Assembly: GCF_003149745.1 (NCBI RefSeq)
Contig: NZ_QGEG01000002.1
Coordinates: 434,001-498,000 of the forward strand
From: Flagellimonas aquimarina
GTDB taxonomy: Bacteria; Bacteroidota; Bacteroidia; Flavobacteriales; Flavobacteriaceae
Direction of reading: 5' to 3'
DNA: 64,000 nucleotides
Position 1 is the first letter of the stretch; each line of letters opens with the position of its first letter. Under the pieces are notes generated by a model. That model searched no databases. It was not told where the DNA came from and was given only the letters and a program-made list of their open reading frames with translations. Of this stretch, positions 8,721 to 18,879 are shown piece by piece. The position numbers were made by a program, and so were the translations under genes.

Positions 8721-9345
8721 CTAAAAAGTTCAAGGATTGATTTTTTAAATACGCAAGTGCATTTGTTCCTTCATTAAACAATAAATCCAAAATGCTAAGG
8801 TTGCCTATAAAACCATGTCTTTCCTCAAAAACTTGTGAATACTCAACCATTTCAATATTTAACTTCCTTTTTGACTCTGCTAAGAATCTAACATCAGCAT
8901 TATTAGAAGGTGATAGTTTGTACATAGTGGTTTTTTTTGTTGGTGTTTCAATGCCCAAACAATCAGCTATGGTTTTTATCGTCTTTAGATTAAAATCAAA
9001 AAGAGAACCTTTAGCCTCTTCAAATAATGGTTTTAGATCATCTTCATAAAACTCAAAAAAAGGAGATGTTCTGTAAGCGGTTTCCAAAGTTCGCCAATGT
9101 TGTTTTTGCCAATTGAAACTATTATCCATTTCAATCTCATGATATTTTTGATGGTCTTGCTTTCCCTTTAGGTGTTTTATTGGGATATTGAGCATATGTC
9201 TCCCTTGATCAGTACAGATATAACAGCGATTTCTATAGGTCTGTTTCTGAAAATTATCGCATGCTTCCCAAATAATGCTCTTTTGAGCAATTAGGGAAAA
9301 AGTAGCAATGTTAGGAAAATAAGTAGGGTGAATTAATAAACTCAA
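8713..9345 (-). CDS. WbqC family protein
   Basis: 210 residues. The N-terminus (LLIHPTYFPNIATFS), the YRNRCYICTDQGRHMLNIPI segment and HWRTLETAYRTSPFFEFYEDD are typical of the WbqC-like family, often found with polysaccharide genes but without a proven reaction. The only usable start is TTG at 9345-9343, which overlaps the lepB stop (TTGA); ATG codons do not occur before the conserved LLIHPTYFP. Translation is therefore likely coupled to lepB. Confidence 0.82.
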   Translation of the reverse strand: MSLLIHPTYFPNIATFSLIAQKSIIWEACDNFQKQTYRNRCYICTDQGRHMLNIPIKHLKGKQDHQKYHEIEMDNSFNWQKQHWRTLETAYRTSPFFEFYEDDLKPLFEEAKGSLFDFNLKTIKTIADCLGIETPTKKTTMYKLSPSNNADVRFLAESKRKLNIEMVEYSQVFEERHGFIGNLSILDLLFNEGTNALAYLKNQSLNFLDA

Positions 9346-11081
9346 GAATTCTTTTTTCTCCGTTTTCTAAAAAAGTCAAATACGAACCACCCTGCAAGTA
9401 CAATTAAAAAGTACTTCAGATAGGACACTGGTTGTCCACTGCCGCCAACGGTGGTAAAAATACGATCCCAACGAGGGCGCCATTTTAATAGGCCATCATT
9501 AAAATTATCAAAGCTTAACCATAGAAATACTGGCTTTCCAACTATATGGTTGGCTGGAACATGCCCCCATGTTCTGCTGTCTTCTGAGTGATCACGATTG
9601 TCACCCATCATCCAATAATAGTCTTGCTTAAATGTGTAAGAGGTCGCCTCTTTCCCATTGATCAGTACCTTTTGTCCGGTGACTTTTACATCATTGTATT
9701 CGTAGTCCCTTATTATTTTTTTGTAAAGTGGTATCGTTTTGTGATCTATTTTAACGGTGGCGCCCGCTTTGGGAATATAAATAGGGCCAAAATTGTCATT
9801 GTTCCATGGATAAAAATTCGGTTTTTGAGGGTAAGCCCCTGCATAAACTCCTTTACCTTCATTTGTTCTTACTACCGAATCTATATCTTGGTTGTTTTGC
9901 AAAGTTGTAACCATTTCATCGGTTAAATTCGCAATTCTTGACCTTGGTTTTTCTTCGGTCAGGGACAATCTTAACTGTCTTATAACAGCAGTAGGAATAC
10001 CTTTTTCCCTTGTTATTAGTTCAATTTTGCCATCTGGAGTTTGGTTAGCGCCCAGAGCAAAACCGGATAGCGCATCATATTGATTTTGGTTTAGGCTAGG
10101 GGTGATATATTTTCTAAGGTAATCTGAAGCATCAACTTCGGCCAGCAATCTACTGGAGACCCCCTTTTGCGAATAAATGGTATAATCGTACATCACTTTT
10201 GCTCTATCTGAAAGTTGAAATTTCTTCCCATTGATATGAACAAAGCCGTCTATGACTGCCAACGAGTCCCCAGGGGTTCCAACGCATCTCTTAACATAGT
10301 TGGATTTTTTATCTATTGGCTTTTTAACGGCTTTTTCTGCCTTAAAAAATTGGTACAAAGTGTCTGACGGCAAGCTAAAGACAACAATATCATTTTTTTT
10401 GATGGTGTTGAATCCTGGAAGGCGCATGTAGGGTAACTGTAGTTTATTCTTCCATGAGGTTTTATATGTTGCAGGATCAACATCTGCTACATAGGATCTC
10501 TTTTTTAGGCCGGGAATGGTATCATGAACCATTGGGAGAGCCAATGTGGTCATCGGTATTCTTGCGCCGTAATGAAACTTACTTACGAATAAAAAATCCC
10601 CTATCCTAAGGGTGCGCTCCAATGAACCTGTAGGAATTACATATGGCTGAATAAAATAGGTGTGAACAAAGGTTGCAGCAACAATGGCAAAAACAATGGA
10701 GCTTACCCATTCTCCTAGGCCTGTTCTTGGTTTTAAGTCTCGGTCTTCAATATATTTTACATCCTCCGCATAGTTTACATAATAGATGTAAAACCCAAGT
10801 GTTAGAATAACCAGCCATGTATCCAAAAGTTTGGTTTTTCCAAAACTTCTTATGGTTTCTACCCAGACAACAGGGAACATCAATAGATTGATAATTGGAA
10901 TGAACAACAGTAAAACCCACCACCAAGGTCTGTTTATTATTTTCATTAAAACAAAACCATTGTATATTGGAATTGCTGCTTCCCATGCTTTTCTTCCTGC
11001 TTTTACATAGAGTTTCCAAGTGCCTAAAAAATGTATGACTTGTACAACTAAAATAAAAATGATCCACTGTGTACCGTTCAT
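9342..11081 (-). CDS. lepB: signal peptidase I, long Bacteroidota form
   Basis: 579 residues, about twice the length of classical enzymes. It removes signal peptides from exported proteins on the periplasmic face of the inner membrane. Three hydrophobic segments occupy residues 1-100 and a further one lies near 127-147, just before the catalytic serine in VIPTGSLERTLRIGD. The general-base lysine is in YVKRCVGTPGDS (about 265). The C-terminal box MMGDNRDHSEDSRTWG is intact, and a final membrane anchor (YLKYFLIVLAGWFVFDFF) precedes a basic tail. About 200 residues of extra sequence separate the lysine box from the GDNR box. It lies in a row with dapB upstream. Confidence 0.94.
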   Translation of the reverse strand: MNGTQWIIFILVVQVIHFLGTWKLYVKAGRKAWEAAIPIYNGFVLMKIINRPWWWVLLLFIPIINLLMFPVVWVETIRSFGKTKLLDTWLVILTLGFYIYYVNYAEDVKYIEDRDLKPRTGLGEWVSSIVFAIVAATFVHTYFIQPYVIPTGSLERTLRIGDFLFVSKFHYGARIPMTTLALPMVHDTIPGLKKRSYVADVDPATYKTSWKNKLQLPYMRLPGFNTIKKNDIVVFSLPSDTLYQFFKAEKAVKKPIDKKSNYVKRCVGTPGDSLAVIDGFVHINGKKFQLSDRAKVMYDYTIYSQKGVSSRLLAEVDASDYLRKYITPSLNQNQYDALSGFALGANQTPDGKIELITREKGIPTAVIRQLRLSLTEEKPRSRIANLTDEMVTTLQNNQDIDSVVRTNEGKGVYAGAYPQKPNFYPWNNDNFGPIYIPKAGATVKIDHKTIPLYKKIIRDYEYNDVKVTGQKVLINGKEATSYTFKQDYYWMMGDNRDHSEDSRTWGHVPANHIVGKPVFLWLSFDNFNDGLLKWRPRWDRIFTTVGGSGQPVSYLKYFLIVLAGWFVFDFFRKRRKKNS

Positions 11082-11129
11082 AAAGAAATTTATTTGTAAG
11101 ACTGCAAGTCTATATTGTTGTTACTTTTT

Positions 11130-11831
11130 TTAGTTAAGATTTAACACATCTTTCATAGAAAACACACCAGTTTTACCCTGGATCCACTCGGCAGCTATAA
11201 CGGCCCCTAATGCGAAACCTTGTCGACCGTGGGCAGTATGTTTAATTTCAATACTATCTACCATGCTATTGTATGAAATGGAATGAGTGCCTGGCACGGA
11301 TCCTTCACGCTTAGAGGTGATTGGAATCTTCTTTTCGTCAGATTTATCCAATTCCCATCCAGTATACTCAGTGTTTTCTACAATTCCATCTGCCAATGTG
11401 ATGGCTGTGCCACTTGGTGCATCCAATTTCTGGGTATGATGAATTTCCTCCATTTCAATCTTATATTGATTTAAATTGGACATCATTTTGGCCAAATATG
11501 AATTTAATTCAAAAAAAACATTAACGCCCAAACTAAAATTGGAGGCATATATAAATGCTCCATTTTTCTCATTACAGATACGCACTGCCTTATCATAATT
11601 TGATAACCATCCAGTAGTCCCGGAAATAACGGGGATATTCTGTTCAAAACAGGTGGTTATGTTATTAAATGCAGCATCTGGAGTGCTAAAGTCAATAGCA
11701 ATATCAATCTTTTTATAATCTACTTCTTCTGTCTCCACATCTATCTTAGCAACTATGGAATGCCCTCTGTCTTGAGCTATTTGCTCAATCATTTGCCCCA
11801 TTTTCCCATATCCAAACAATCCAATATTCAT
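11130..11831 (-). CDS. dapB: 4-hydroxy-tetrahydrodipicolinate reductase
   Basis: 233 residues. DapB reduces 4-hydroxy-tetrahydrodipicolinate with NAD(P)H in the lysine/diaminopimelate pathway. Visible: the nucleotide-binding GYGKMGQ at residue 7, SGTTGW near 93, the catalytic HHTQKLDAPSGTA box near 135-147, and the C-terminal GAVIAAEWIQGKTGVFSM helix. The protein is slightly shorter than the E. coli enzyme, as usual in this group. Four bases separate it from the DUF5683 gene upstream, and 48 bases from lepB downstream. Confidence 0.96.
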   Translation of the reverse strand: MNIGLFGYGKMGQMIEQIAQDRGHSIVAKIDVETEEVDYKKIDIAIDFSTPDAAFNNITTCFEQNIPVISGTTGWLSNYDKAVRICNEKNGAFIYASNFSLGVNVFFELNSYLAKMMSNLNQYKIEMEEIHHTQKLDAPSGTAITLADGIVENTEYTGWELDKSDEKKIPITSKREGSVPGTHSISYNSMVDSIEIKHTAHGRQGFALGAVIAAEWIQGKTGVFSMKDVLNLN

Positions 11832-11834
11832 AAA

Positions 11835-12479
11835 CTAAAATTTTACCACCAGAGCAATTCCGTAATTTGGACTATTGGTCAGGGGGTTAAGGTCTAAATA
11901 AGGTTTAAAATCAAGAGATAAATCATCATCAACATTATATTGTTTAAGATGTGCATCTACATTTGCATCTATTATGTTTAGTGCATATAGCGCTATGGTA
12001 ACCAGTAAAGATAAATCTCTATCTCTTTGTCTGGCCTCTTGTGCATCTTGCAAAGCATCATCAGAGATATCTGGACCGCTTCCGTCACCGTTAATGTCAT
12101 AAAATTCATCATCTGTAAAACCGGTCCGTCTTCTCTTAAATGCATCTCGAGCCTTGTTATACTCTGTATTGTTGAAGGAATAGACATAAATTCCTGTTCC
12201 AATGGCTCCCCAAACTATAGGGGCTTTCCAATAGCGCTTGTTGTAAATTTGACCTAATCCCGGCAGTATGGCCGAGTAAAATGCGGCTTTACTGGGCGCA
12301 AGTGGATTTATCCTTTTCTTTTGATATGTGACCTCTTGAATTGTAATGCCATCACCCTCCAAATCTTGCGCCAATGAATCTATTTCATTGGGACGCGGTA
12401 CTACTTCATCTTCTTGGGAAAAAGAAAACTGCACAAAAAGCAATGAAAAAAATAGTAAAAAAAAGCGTTTACTCACCAC
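11835..12479 (-). CDS. DUF5683 family exported protein
   Basis: 214 residues with a signal peptide ending near FSFSQ (residue 21). The central SKAAFYSAILPGLGQIYNKRYWKAPIVW stretch is the hallmark of DUF5683: a PGLGQ turn followed by a membrane or membrane-associated segment. The C-terminus ends in a strand-like phenylalanine (GIALVVKF), as in outer membrane-associated proteins. Function not known. It overlaps parB by 11 bases and precedes dapB, a gene order parA-parB-DUF5683-dapB-lepB that recurs in this family of bacteria. Confidence 0.82.
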   Translation of the reverse strand: MVSKRFFLLFFSLLFVQFSFSQEDEVVPRPNEIDSLAQDLEGDGITIQEVTYQKKRINPLAPSKAAFYSAILPGLGQIYNKRYWKAPIVWGAIGTGIYVYSFNNTEYNKARDAFKRRRTGFTDDEFYDINGDGSGPDISDDALQDAQEARQRDRDLSLLVTIALYALNIIDANVDAHLKQYNVDDDLSLDFKPYLDLNPLTNSPNYGIALVVKF

Positions 12480-13383
12480 CTGTCAATAGTTTTCTTAAAC
12501 GCTGAAATTCTTCTTTAGAATGAAAGGGAATCACAATTTTGCCTTTTCCATTTTGAGAGGTGGTAATATCAACTTTGGTGGAAAGATGTTGCTTTAAAGC
12601 ATCCATGCCTTTGCTGACAAAATTTGGAACTTCTTTAGAGGTTGTTTTTTTTATTTCAGCAGGGTTTCCGTTTTTTGATTCTTTATATGCTTTCACCAAA
12701 TGCTCTGTTTCTCTGACTGAAAGCCCTTCAGAAACCACTTTTTCGTAAATATTGATTTGGTCTTTTTTCTTTTCAATATTGATAAGAGCCCGACCATGAC
12801 CCATGCTCACAAAACCATCTCTCATTCCTGTTTGAATGATGGGGTGTAGTTTAAGTAAACGCAAATAGTTGGTAATGGTAGAACGCTTTTTGCCTACACG
12901 ATCACTTAATTTTTCTTGGGTAACCTCAATCTCATCTATAAGTCGTTGATACGATAGTGCAATTTCGATAGGGTCCAGATCTTGGCGTTGTATGTTCTCC
13001 ACCAAGGCCATTTCCAATGATTCTTGATCGTTTGCAATACGAATATAAGATGGAATAGTTTTTAACCCTACCAACTTAGAAGCTCTGAACCTTCTTTCAC
13101 CAGAAACCAACTGAAATTTGTTGAAATCGAGCTTTCTTACCGTTATAGGTTGGATAATTCCCAATTCTCTAATTGAACTTGCAAGCTCCTTAAGAGCTTC
13201 ATCATTAAAATTGGAACGTGGTTGAAAAGGATTTACCTCAATAGAATCGATCTCTAACTCAACTACATTGCCAATGACCTTATCCGCATTCTTATCCGAA
13301 ACTGATTGAATGTCATTCTCTGGATCTTTCAATAGAGCGGAGAGACCTCTTCCTAAAGCCTGCTTTTTAGTTGCCTTCGCCAT
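12469..13383 (-). CDS. parB: chromosome partitioning protein ParB
   Basis: 304 residues. ParB is a CTPase that loads at parS sites near the origin and spreads. The N-terminus (LGRGLSALL) is the ParA-contacting peptide. The ParB/Srx domain contains VNPFQPRSNF, LGIIQPITVRK and the CTP-binding box GERRFRASK (about residue 96-104); the helix-turn-helix is at LSDRVGKKRSTITNYLRLL (about 158-176). The C-terminal dimerisation domain is present. It begins directly after parA. No parS-like CACGTG palindrome was noticed by eye near the gene. Confidence 0.95.
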   Translation of the reverse strand: MAKATKKQALGRGLSALLKDPENDIQSVSDKNADKVIGNVVELEIDSIEVNPFQPRSNFNDEALKELASSIRELGIIQPITVRKLDFNKFQLVSGERRFRASKLVGLKTIPSYIRIANDQESLEMALVENIQRQDLDPIEIALSYQRLIDEIEVTQEKLSDRVGKKRSTITNYLRLLKLHPIIQTGMRDGFVSMGHGRALINIEKKKDQINIYEKVVSEGLSVRETEHLVKAYKESKNGNPAEIKKTTSKEVPNFVSKGMDALKQHLSTKVDITTSQNGKGKIVIPFHSKEEFQRLRKLLTGGE

Positions 13384-14157
13384 TTAAACTTTCTCCTTAT
13401 TTTTCTTCAATACTTCGTTGGCCAGGTTTAGATAATTTGTGGCGCCTTTGCTACTGGCATCGTATTTTATAATGCTTTCACCATAACTTGGCGCTTCACT
13501 CAACCTAACATTCCTTTGGATTATGGTGTCAAAAACCATGTCCGCAAAGTGTTTTTTAACTTCTTCCACAACTTGGTTCGAAAGTCGCAACCTTGAATCA
13601 TACATGGTCAACAACATACCTTCTATATCCAAATCGTTATTATGAATCTTTTGAACGCTCTTTATTGTGTTCAATAGCTTTCCTAAGCCTTCTAAAGCAA
13701 AATATTCGCATTGTATTGGAATCATAACTGAATCTGCCGCAGTAAGAGCATTCAAAGTCAACAAACCTAGAGAAGGAGCGCAATCAATTAAAATGAAATC
13801 ATATCTATCTCCCAAATTTTTAAGAGCTTCTTTCAACATGTACTCCCTGTTGTCCTTGTCAACCAATTCTATTTCAATTGCTACAAGATCAATATGAGCC
13901 GGAATAAGGTCCACATTTGGAGAATCTGTTGATATAATTACATCATCCACTGTCTTGGTATGTTCCAGCAACTGGTATGTTCCTTTTTCTATACTGTCCA
14001 CATCAACACCTAAACCCGATGTTGCATTGGCCTGGGGATCTGCATCAATTAGCAATACTTTTTTTTCCAATACACCCAGCGAGGCAGCTAGGTTAACGGT
14101 AGTGGTCGTTTTACCTACTCCACCCTTCTGATTTGCAATAGCAATAATCTTGCCCAT
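13384..14157 (-). CDS. parA: chromosome partitioning ATPase ParA
   Basis: 257 residues, the short chromosomal Soj/ParA type without an N-terminal DNA-binding domain. The deviant Walker A motif KGGVGKTTTT is at residues 10-19, Walker A-prime DADPQANATSGLG at about 39, and Walker B FILIDCAPSLGLLT at about 120. With ParB it segregates the replication origin region. It is the first gene of the minus-strand row parA-parB-DUF5683-dapB-lepB-wbqC-DUF6122. Its presence suggests that the window may lie not far from the origin, though that is not shown. Confidence 0.96.
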   Translation of the reverse strand: MGKIIAIANQKGGVGKTTTTVNLAASLGVLEKKVLLIDADPQANATSGLGVDVDSIEKGTYQLLEHTKTVDDVIISTDSPNVDLIPAHIDLVAIEIELVDKDNREYMLKEALKNLGDRYDFILIDCAPSLGLLTLNALTAADSVMIPIQCEYFALEGLGKLLNTIKSVQKIHNNDLDIEGMLLTMYDSRLRLSNQVVEEVKKHFADMVFDTIIQRNVRLSEAPSYGESIIKYDASSKGATNYLNLANEVLKKNKEKV

Positions 14158-14292
14158 TTCATAGTAAGTTAGAGGCTAAAAATACGATTATTTAGGATGC
14201 TAAAAAATGTATTTTGTTAACACTAGGTGAATAACCTTAACATTGAGCGTTAAAGAAAGTTAAAGTTTTAGTAATTAGGATGTTAAGTGGTT

Positions 14293-16362
14293 TTAGTCCA
14301 TTAAAATCTTTAAGATTTCAATAGCCGCACTGCTGATTTTTGTGCCTGGTCCGAATACCGCAACCGCACCATGTTTTAGTAGGTGTTCATAATCTTGTTT
14401 AGGAATGACGCCTCCAACAATGACCATAATGTCCTCTCTTCCAAAGTTTTTCAACTCTTGGATTACTTCAGGAACCAAAGTTTTATGCCCACCTGCCAGA
14501 GAAGATATTCCTAGAATATGAACATCGTTTTCTACAGCTTGTTTTGCTACTTCCGCTGGGGTCTGAAAAAGTGGACCAATGTCTACATCAAAACCAAGAT
14601 CTGCATAACCGGTGGCAACTACTTTTGCTCCACGGTCATGCCCATCTTGCCCCATTTTTGCTATCATAATTCTTGGTCTTCTTCCTTCTTCCAAAGCAAA
14701 GTCATCCGCCATTTTTTTGGCCTCTTCAAAACTTGCGTCATTTTTGATTTCTTTGGAATACACTCCTGTAAATGATTGGATTTTTGCCCTGTAACGCCCA
14801 AATGCCTTTTCCATCGCATCGCTAATTTCTCCTAGGGTGGCTCGGGCTTTTGCTGCTTCTATGGCTAAAGCTAACAAATTTTCTCGCTCGGAGTCATTTT
14901 TGATTACTTTCTTGGATGCTAGAGTGATTTGATCCAAAGCTTTTTGGACCGCTTCTTCATCTCTGCTGGTTCTGATCTGTTGTAGTTGTGCTACCTGCTG
15001 TTTACGGACCTTATCATTGTCAACCTCTAAAATTTGGAGGTCGTCCTCATCTTCTAAACGGTATTTGTTCACTCCTAGAATAGTATCTTGGGCGCTGTCT
15101 ATTCTTGCTTGTTTTTTAGCCGCTGCCTCTTCAATCCTCATTTTTGGAATACCAGCTTCTATTGCCTTGGTCATTCCGCCAAGCTCTTCTACTTCTTCAA
15201 TAAGTCTCCAGGCTTCTTTTGCTATTTGTGCTGTCAAAGCCTCTACTGCATGACTTCCTGCCCAAGGGTCAACGGTTTTAGTGATATGTGTTTCCTGTTG
15301 AAGGTAAATTTGGGTATTCCGAGCAATTCTTGCCGAAAAATCCGTTGGTAATGCTATTGCTTCATCCAAAGCATTGGTATGCAAACTTTGTGTTCCGCCA
15401 AAGGCTGCGGACATAGCTTCAATTGTAGTTCTGGCAACATTGTTAAAAGGGTCTTGTTCTGTTAAACTCCAACCACTGGTCTGGCTATGGGTGCGTAGCA
15501 TTAAGGATTTTTCATTTTTTGGATTGAATTTTTTCACCAATTTTGCCCAAAGCATTCTACCTGCCCTCATTTTGGCAATTTCTGTAAAATGATTCATTCC
15601 AATTCCCCAGAAAAAAGAAAGGCGAGGTGCAAAATCATCTATTTGAAGTCCTGCTTTTAAACCTGTTCGGATGTATTCAATTCCGTCAGAAAGTGTATAG
15701 GCTAATTCCAACGCGGCTGGTGCACCGGCCTCATGCATATGATAACCAGAAATACTGATACTATTAAATTTTGGCATGTGTTTGCTGGTAAACCCAAAAA
15801 TATCAGCCACTAATTGCATAGACGGTGATGGTGGATAGATATAGGTGTTCCGCACCATAAATTCTTTAAGTATATCGTTTTGGATGGTTCCGGATAGATG
15901 TTGCATGGAAACACCTTGTTCTTCGGCAGCAACAATGTAAAAGGCCATAATAGGCAAAACGGCCCCATTCATTGTCATGGAAACTGACATTTTATCTAAA
16001 GGAATTCCATCAAAGAGAACTTTCATGTCTTCCACTGAATCTATTGCAACCCCAGCTTTTCCAACATCGCCAACTACACGTTCGTTATCACTGTCATAGC
16101 CTCTATGAGTAGGAAGGTCAAAGGCAACTGATAGCCCTTTTTGCCCGGCTTCTAAATTTCTTCTGTAAAAGGCATTACTTTCTTCTGCCGTTGAAAATCC
16201 GGCATATTGCCGTATGGTCCAAGGCCTGCGAACATACATGGTGGAGTATGGGCCACGCAAAAATGGAGAGATACCGGCGGCAAAATTCTTTTGGGTTTCT
16301 GTCTCTGCAGGTTTTGCCGTCGAGGACAATGACAGATTCTGAAGATTCTTTCTACTCATCAT
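14293..16362 (-). CDS. mcmB: methylmalonyl-CoA mutase, large (catalytic) subunit
   Basis: About 689 residues. Adenosylcobalamin-dependent interconversion of (R)-methylmalonyl-CoA and succinyl-CoA. The substrate barrel begins with [20 protein letters not shown]. The cobalamin-binding C-terminal domain (about 560-690) has the lower-ligand motif [10 protein letters not shown], with the histidine that replaces dimethylbenzimidazole, followed by GGVIPKQDY. The reading frame can open at TTG 16365, but two in-frame ATGs follow at once (16362 and 16359); ATG is preferred. It overlaps the small-subunit gene by about 11 bases. The gene symbol is used loosely; mutB or scpA are equivalents. Confidence 0.95.
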   Translation of the reverse strand: MMSRKNLQNLSLSSTAKPAETETQKNFAAGISPFLRGPYSTMYVRRPWTIRQYAGFSTAEESNAFYRRNLEAGQKGLSVAFDLPTHRGYDSDNERVVGDVGKAGVAIDSVEDMKVLFDGIPLDKMSVSMTMNGAVLPIMAFYIVAAEEQGVSMQHLSGTIQNDILKEFMVRNTYIYPPSPSMQLVADIFGFTSKHMPKFNSISISGYHMHEAGAPAALELAYTLSDGIEYIRTGLKAGLQIDDFAPRLSFFWGIGMNHFTEIAKMRAGRMLWAKLVKKFNPKNEKSLMLRTHSQTSGWSLTEQDPFNNVARTTIEAMSAAFGGTQSLHTNALDEAIALPTDFSARIARNTQIYLQQETHITKTVDPWAGSHAVEALTAQIAKEAWRLIEEVEELGGMTKAIEAGIPKMRIEEAAAKKQARIDSAQDTILGVNKYRLEDEDDLQILEVDNDKVRKQQVAQLQQIRTSRDEEAVQKALDQITLASKKVIKNDSERENLLALAIEAAKARATLGEISDAMEKAFGRYRAKIQSFTGVYSKEIKNDASFEEAKKMADDFALEEGRRPRIMIAKMGQDGHDRGAKVVATGYADLGFDVDIGPLFQTPAEVAKQAVENDVHILGISSLAGGHKTLVPEVIQELKNFGREDIMVIVGGVIPKQDYEHLLKHGAVAVFGPGTKISSAAIEILKILMD

Positions 16363-17749
16363 CAAGTCTTTTTTGTTCTAATACTTCTGCCAATCGTTTT
16401 TCAATAATAGGCTCTACAATTGTTTTTCTTGGTTGGGTTTTTACAAAAGGATAGAGCTCTAAATCATCCTTCATTCGATCTTGCTGGTTTTGATATTTAT
16501 TGGTCCCGACCAATGTTATTTCTTTGGTATTGAAAAGTTGTTGTTCTTTTTGGGAGCTCTCTTTTATTTTTCGTTGGATTACCCCTTTTTTCAATTCACT
16601 CAAAAACCCTCCTGAATTTTCAATTTGTTTAAAAAGCTCCAATGCTTTTTCTGCAAGTTGTTGAGTCAAAGATTCGATGTAATATGTTCCTTCGGCAGCT
16701 TTTGATACTTGATTGAAATAACTTTCCTCTTTTAGCAGCAACAGTTGGTTTCTGGCAATACGTTCACCAAATTCATTGTCTTTGTGATAAATGGCATCAT
16801 ACGATGAATTAGCTACAGTATCTGCTCCTCCAAGTATGGCGGACATACATTCTGATGTTGTCCTTAGCATGTTAACATTGTAATCGTACAACGTTTTGTT
16901 CCGTTTGGAAGGAATTGCCAGAATGTGGCAATTACTTTCAATTCCGTATTTTGATGTTAGGCTTTGCCACAACCATCTTAACGCTCTGAGTTTTGCTATT
17001 TCGAAGAAGTAATTTCCGCTAGTTGCAACTTTAAAGGTTATCGAAAAAGGCCTATTGAGTGCGTTTGGAGTAATATTGGAAAAATGGTTTAAGTATTCAT
17101 TGGCATGTGCCAAGCCATAAGCTAATTGTTGCACCATATTAGCTCCGGCATTTTGATACCCAGTAGTATCAACACCAATTGCGGTAATTTCCTTTACACC
17201 AGATGTAAGATTATGAACCTCTTCTAAAACGGCATGATCCTGTTCCAAGCTATAGAACCAATTCCCTTCTTTGGCTAAGTTGCCGATTAAATCAACATTC
17301 AGCGTTATTTCCGACTTTTTCCCATCTGTATATTCTAGTAGTTTTTTGATTGATTCAATATTCAAAAACTTAAAGTCCAGATGAATAGGGGTACGTTCTA
17401 TATCTATTCCAGAAAGTAGTTCCTTAAAATCGATGTTCTCATTTGGAATGGTAAAAAGTATACTTTCAGCTCCTCTTTTTAAGCAATCTATGGCCTTGGT
17501 GTTTGCTTTTTTGGACTCACCGGCAAAAATAGCTTGTGCTATTTTCCAATTGTGATCTTTTGGAAGTCTAAAGGTCTTCACATTTTCTACATCTTCGGCA
17601 TGGTAAAAAGGTTTTACTTTTATACCTTCTAGGGATTCCCAAAGTAAAGTTTCATTATAATCCGCTCCCTTTAAATCGAATTGAATTTTCTGTTTCCATT
17701 GTTTGGCGGAAACTTCAGGAAATTCATCAAACAATCCTTGCTTACTCAT
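16352..17749 (-). CDS. mcmA: methylmalonyl-CoA mutase, small subunit
   Basis: 465 residues. It resembles the catalytic subunit barrel ([47 protein letters not shown]) but ends without a cobalamin domain, as small subunits of the heterodimeric enzyme do. It starts [22 protein letters not shown], typical of the family. Key active-site residues of the large subunit are not conserved, so its role is structural. It precedes the large subunit with an overlap and follows the DivIC-like gene with an 8-base overlap. Partners for this pathway (epimerase, MeaB-type chaperone) are not in the window. Confidence 0.93.
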   Translation of the reverse strand: MSKQGLFDEFPEVSAKQWKQKIQFDLKGADYNETLLWESLEGIKVKPFYHAEDVENVKTFRLPKDHNWKIAQAIFAGESKKANTKAIDCLKRGAESILFTIPNENIDFKELLSGIDIERTPIHLDFKFLNIESIKKLLEYTDGKKSEITLNVDLIGNLAKEGNWFYSLEQDHAVLEEVHNLTSGVKEITAIGVDTTGYQNAGANMVQQLAYGLAHANEYLNHFSNITPNALNRPFSITFKVATSGNYFFEIAKLRALRWLWQSLTSKYGIESNCHILAIPSKRNKTLYDYNVNMLRTTSECMSAILGGADTVANSSYDAIYHKDNEFGERIARNQLLLLKEESYFNQVSKAAEGTYYIESLTQQLAEKALELFKQIENSGGFLSELKKGVIQRKIKESSQKEQQLFNTKEITLVGTNKYQNQQDRMKDDLELYPFVKTQPRKTIVEPIIEKRLAEVLEQKRLDDE

Positions 17750-18074
17750 TCTTTTTTGTCTTTAAGCTATCCTCGTACTCAATCAAAAAAATCTCTTCAT
17801 TTTCTTTTTTCATGTAATACTTTTCTCGAGCAAATTTTTCCAGTTCACCTTTGTCAGAAAGTTTTTCAAGAATCTCTTTGTCCTTGTTGATCTCACCTTG
17901 TAAAAACTCTTTTTGCTTCTCTAATTTTTTAACCTCATTCCGTAATTCTAAATGTATCATCAAAGAATTGGTGTCAAAAAAAACCATCCAAATCACAAAA
18001 ATGGTCAAAACCAAAACGTACATATTGGTCATAACTTTAAACCATTTTTTATTTTTTATTTCTTTAAAGCCCAT
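17742..18074 (-). CDS. DivIC/FtsB-like septum formation protein
   Basis: 110 residues: a short cytoplasmic start, one membrane segment (VLVLTIFVIWMVFFDTNS, about 21-38), then a coiled coil of about 45 residues (LRNEVKKLEKQKEFLQ, NKDKEILEKL) and the conserved FAREKYYMKKENEEIFLIEY motif near the end. FtsB/DivIC proteins form a complex with FtsL and FtsQ/DivIB that activates septal cell-wall synthesis. The gene sits between udk (3 bases) and the mutase small subunit (8-base overlap), an order often retained in this family. Confidence 0.88.
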   Translation of the reverse strand: MGFKEIKNKKWFKVMTNMYVLVLTIFVIWMVFFDTNSLMIHLELRNEVKKLEKQKEFLQGEINKDKEILEKLSDKGELEKFAREKYYMKKENEEIFLIEYEDSLKTKKNE

Positions 18075-18077
18075 TAC

Positions 18078-18686
18078 TTAACCTAATCTATCATTTATAA
18101 TGGTCCGCACAATGTCTACAGCTACGGTATTATAGTGGTTATTTGGTATGATGATGTCTGCAAATTCTTTTGAAGGCTCTATAAACTGCTGATGCATTGG
18201 TTTTACAGCTGTTTGATACCTGGTCAGTGCTTTTTCAAGGTCATGCCCTCGTTCTTTTATATCGCGTTGCAATCTTCTGATCAAACGCTCATCAGAATCT
18301 GCATGCACGTATATTTTTATATCGAACATATTACGGAGCTTAGGATTACTTAAAACCAATATACCTTCAACAATCATTACCTTTCTTGGAGCTGTTAAAA
18401 TAGTCTTTTCTAAACGTGTCTCCTCAACAAAAGAATATATAGGTTTATGGATTGATTTACCTTGTCTTAATTTTTCAAGATGAGAAATCAATAGGTCAAA
18501 ATCTATGGAATTTGGGTGGTCAAAATTAACTTTTTCCCGTTCTTCTTTGCTCAAGTGGGAAAGATCGTTGTAATAGGAGTCTTGTGAAATGACTCCCACT
18601 TCATTCTCTGGCAGTTCATCAACTATTTGATTGACCACAGTAGTTTTTCCACACCCGGTACCACCGGCAATCCCTAAAATCAGCAT
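18078..18686 (-). CDS. udk: uridine kinase
   Basis: 202 residues. It phosphorylates uridine and cytidine with ATP or GTP in pyrimidine salvage. The P-loop GGTGCGKTTVVNQI is at residues 8-21. SQDSYYNDLSHLS near 34, NFDHPNSIDFDLL near 54 and the RRLQRDIKERG lid segment near 133 are family landmarks. It opens the minus-strand row udk - DivIC-like - mutase subunits, with a well-formed promoter upstream. Confidence 0.95.
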   Translation of the reverse strand: MLILGIAGGTGCGKTTVVNQIVDELPENEVGVISQDSYYNDLSHLSKEEREKVNFDHPNSIDFDLLISHLEKLRQGKSIHKPIYSFVEETRLEKTILTAPRKVMIVEGILVLSNPKLRNMFDIKIYVHADSDERLIRRLQRDIKERGHDLEKALTRYQTAVKPMHQQFIEPSKEFADIIIPNNHYNTVAVDIVRTIINDRLG

Positions 18687-18703
18687 AATGATAATTTAAA
18701 TCT

Positions 18704-18732
18704 CAAAAGTAAGCATTTGATAAGATTTGCAA
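18704..18732 (-). promoter_or_regulatory. promoter of the udk-mutase row
   Basis: On the minus strand TTG (18732-18730), 18 bases, then TACTTTTG (18711-18704) match the Bacteroidota promoter consensus. Transcription would begin near 18698, about 12 bases before the udk ATG. Confidence 0.6.
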
Positions 18733-18879
18733 TCAGCTAATATTCTTGCATAGATAGTATGTATTTATAAAAAAATGAATGACGTTTATCATAAACCTTG
18801 AAAGTTTCTAGGGCTAGTTTTGTATTGGATTAAGGCTTTAACCTTATATTTATCTAGATAACCTGTAACAACTTTTTTT

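Noticed and set aside
12469..14157. parS site near parAB
   Set aside because: No CACGTG-centred palindrome was noticed by eye; a motif scan would be needed.
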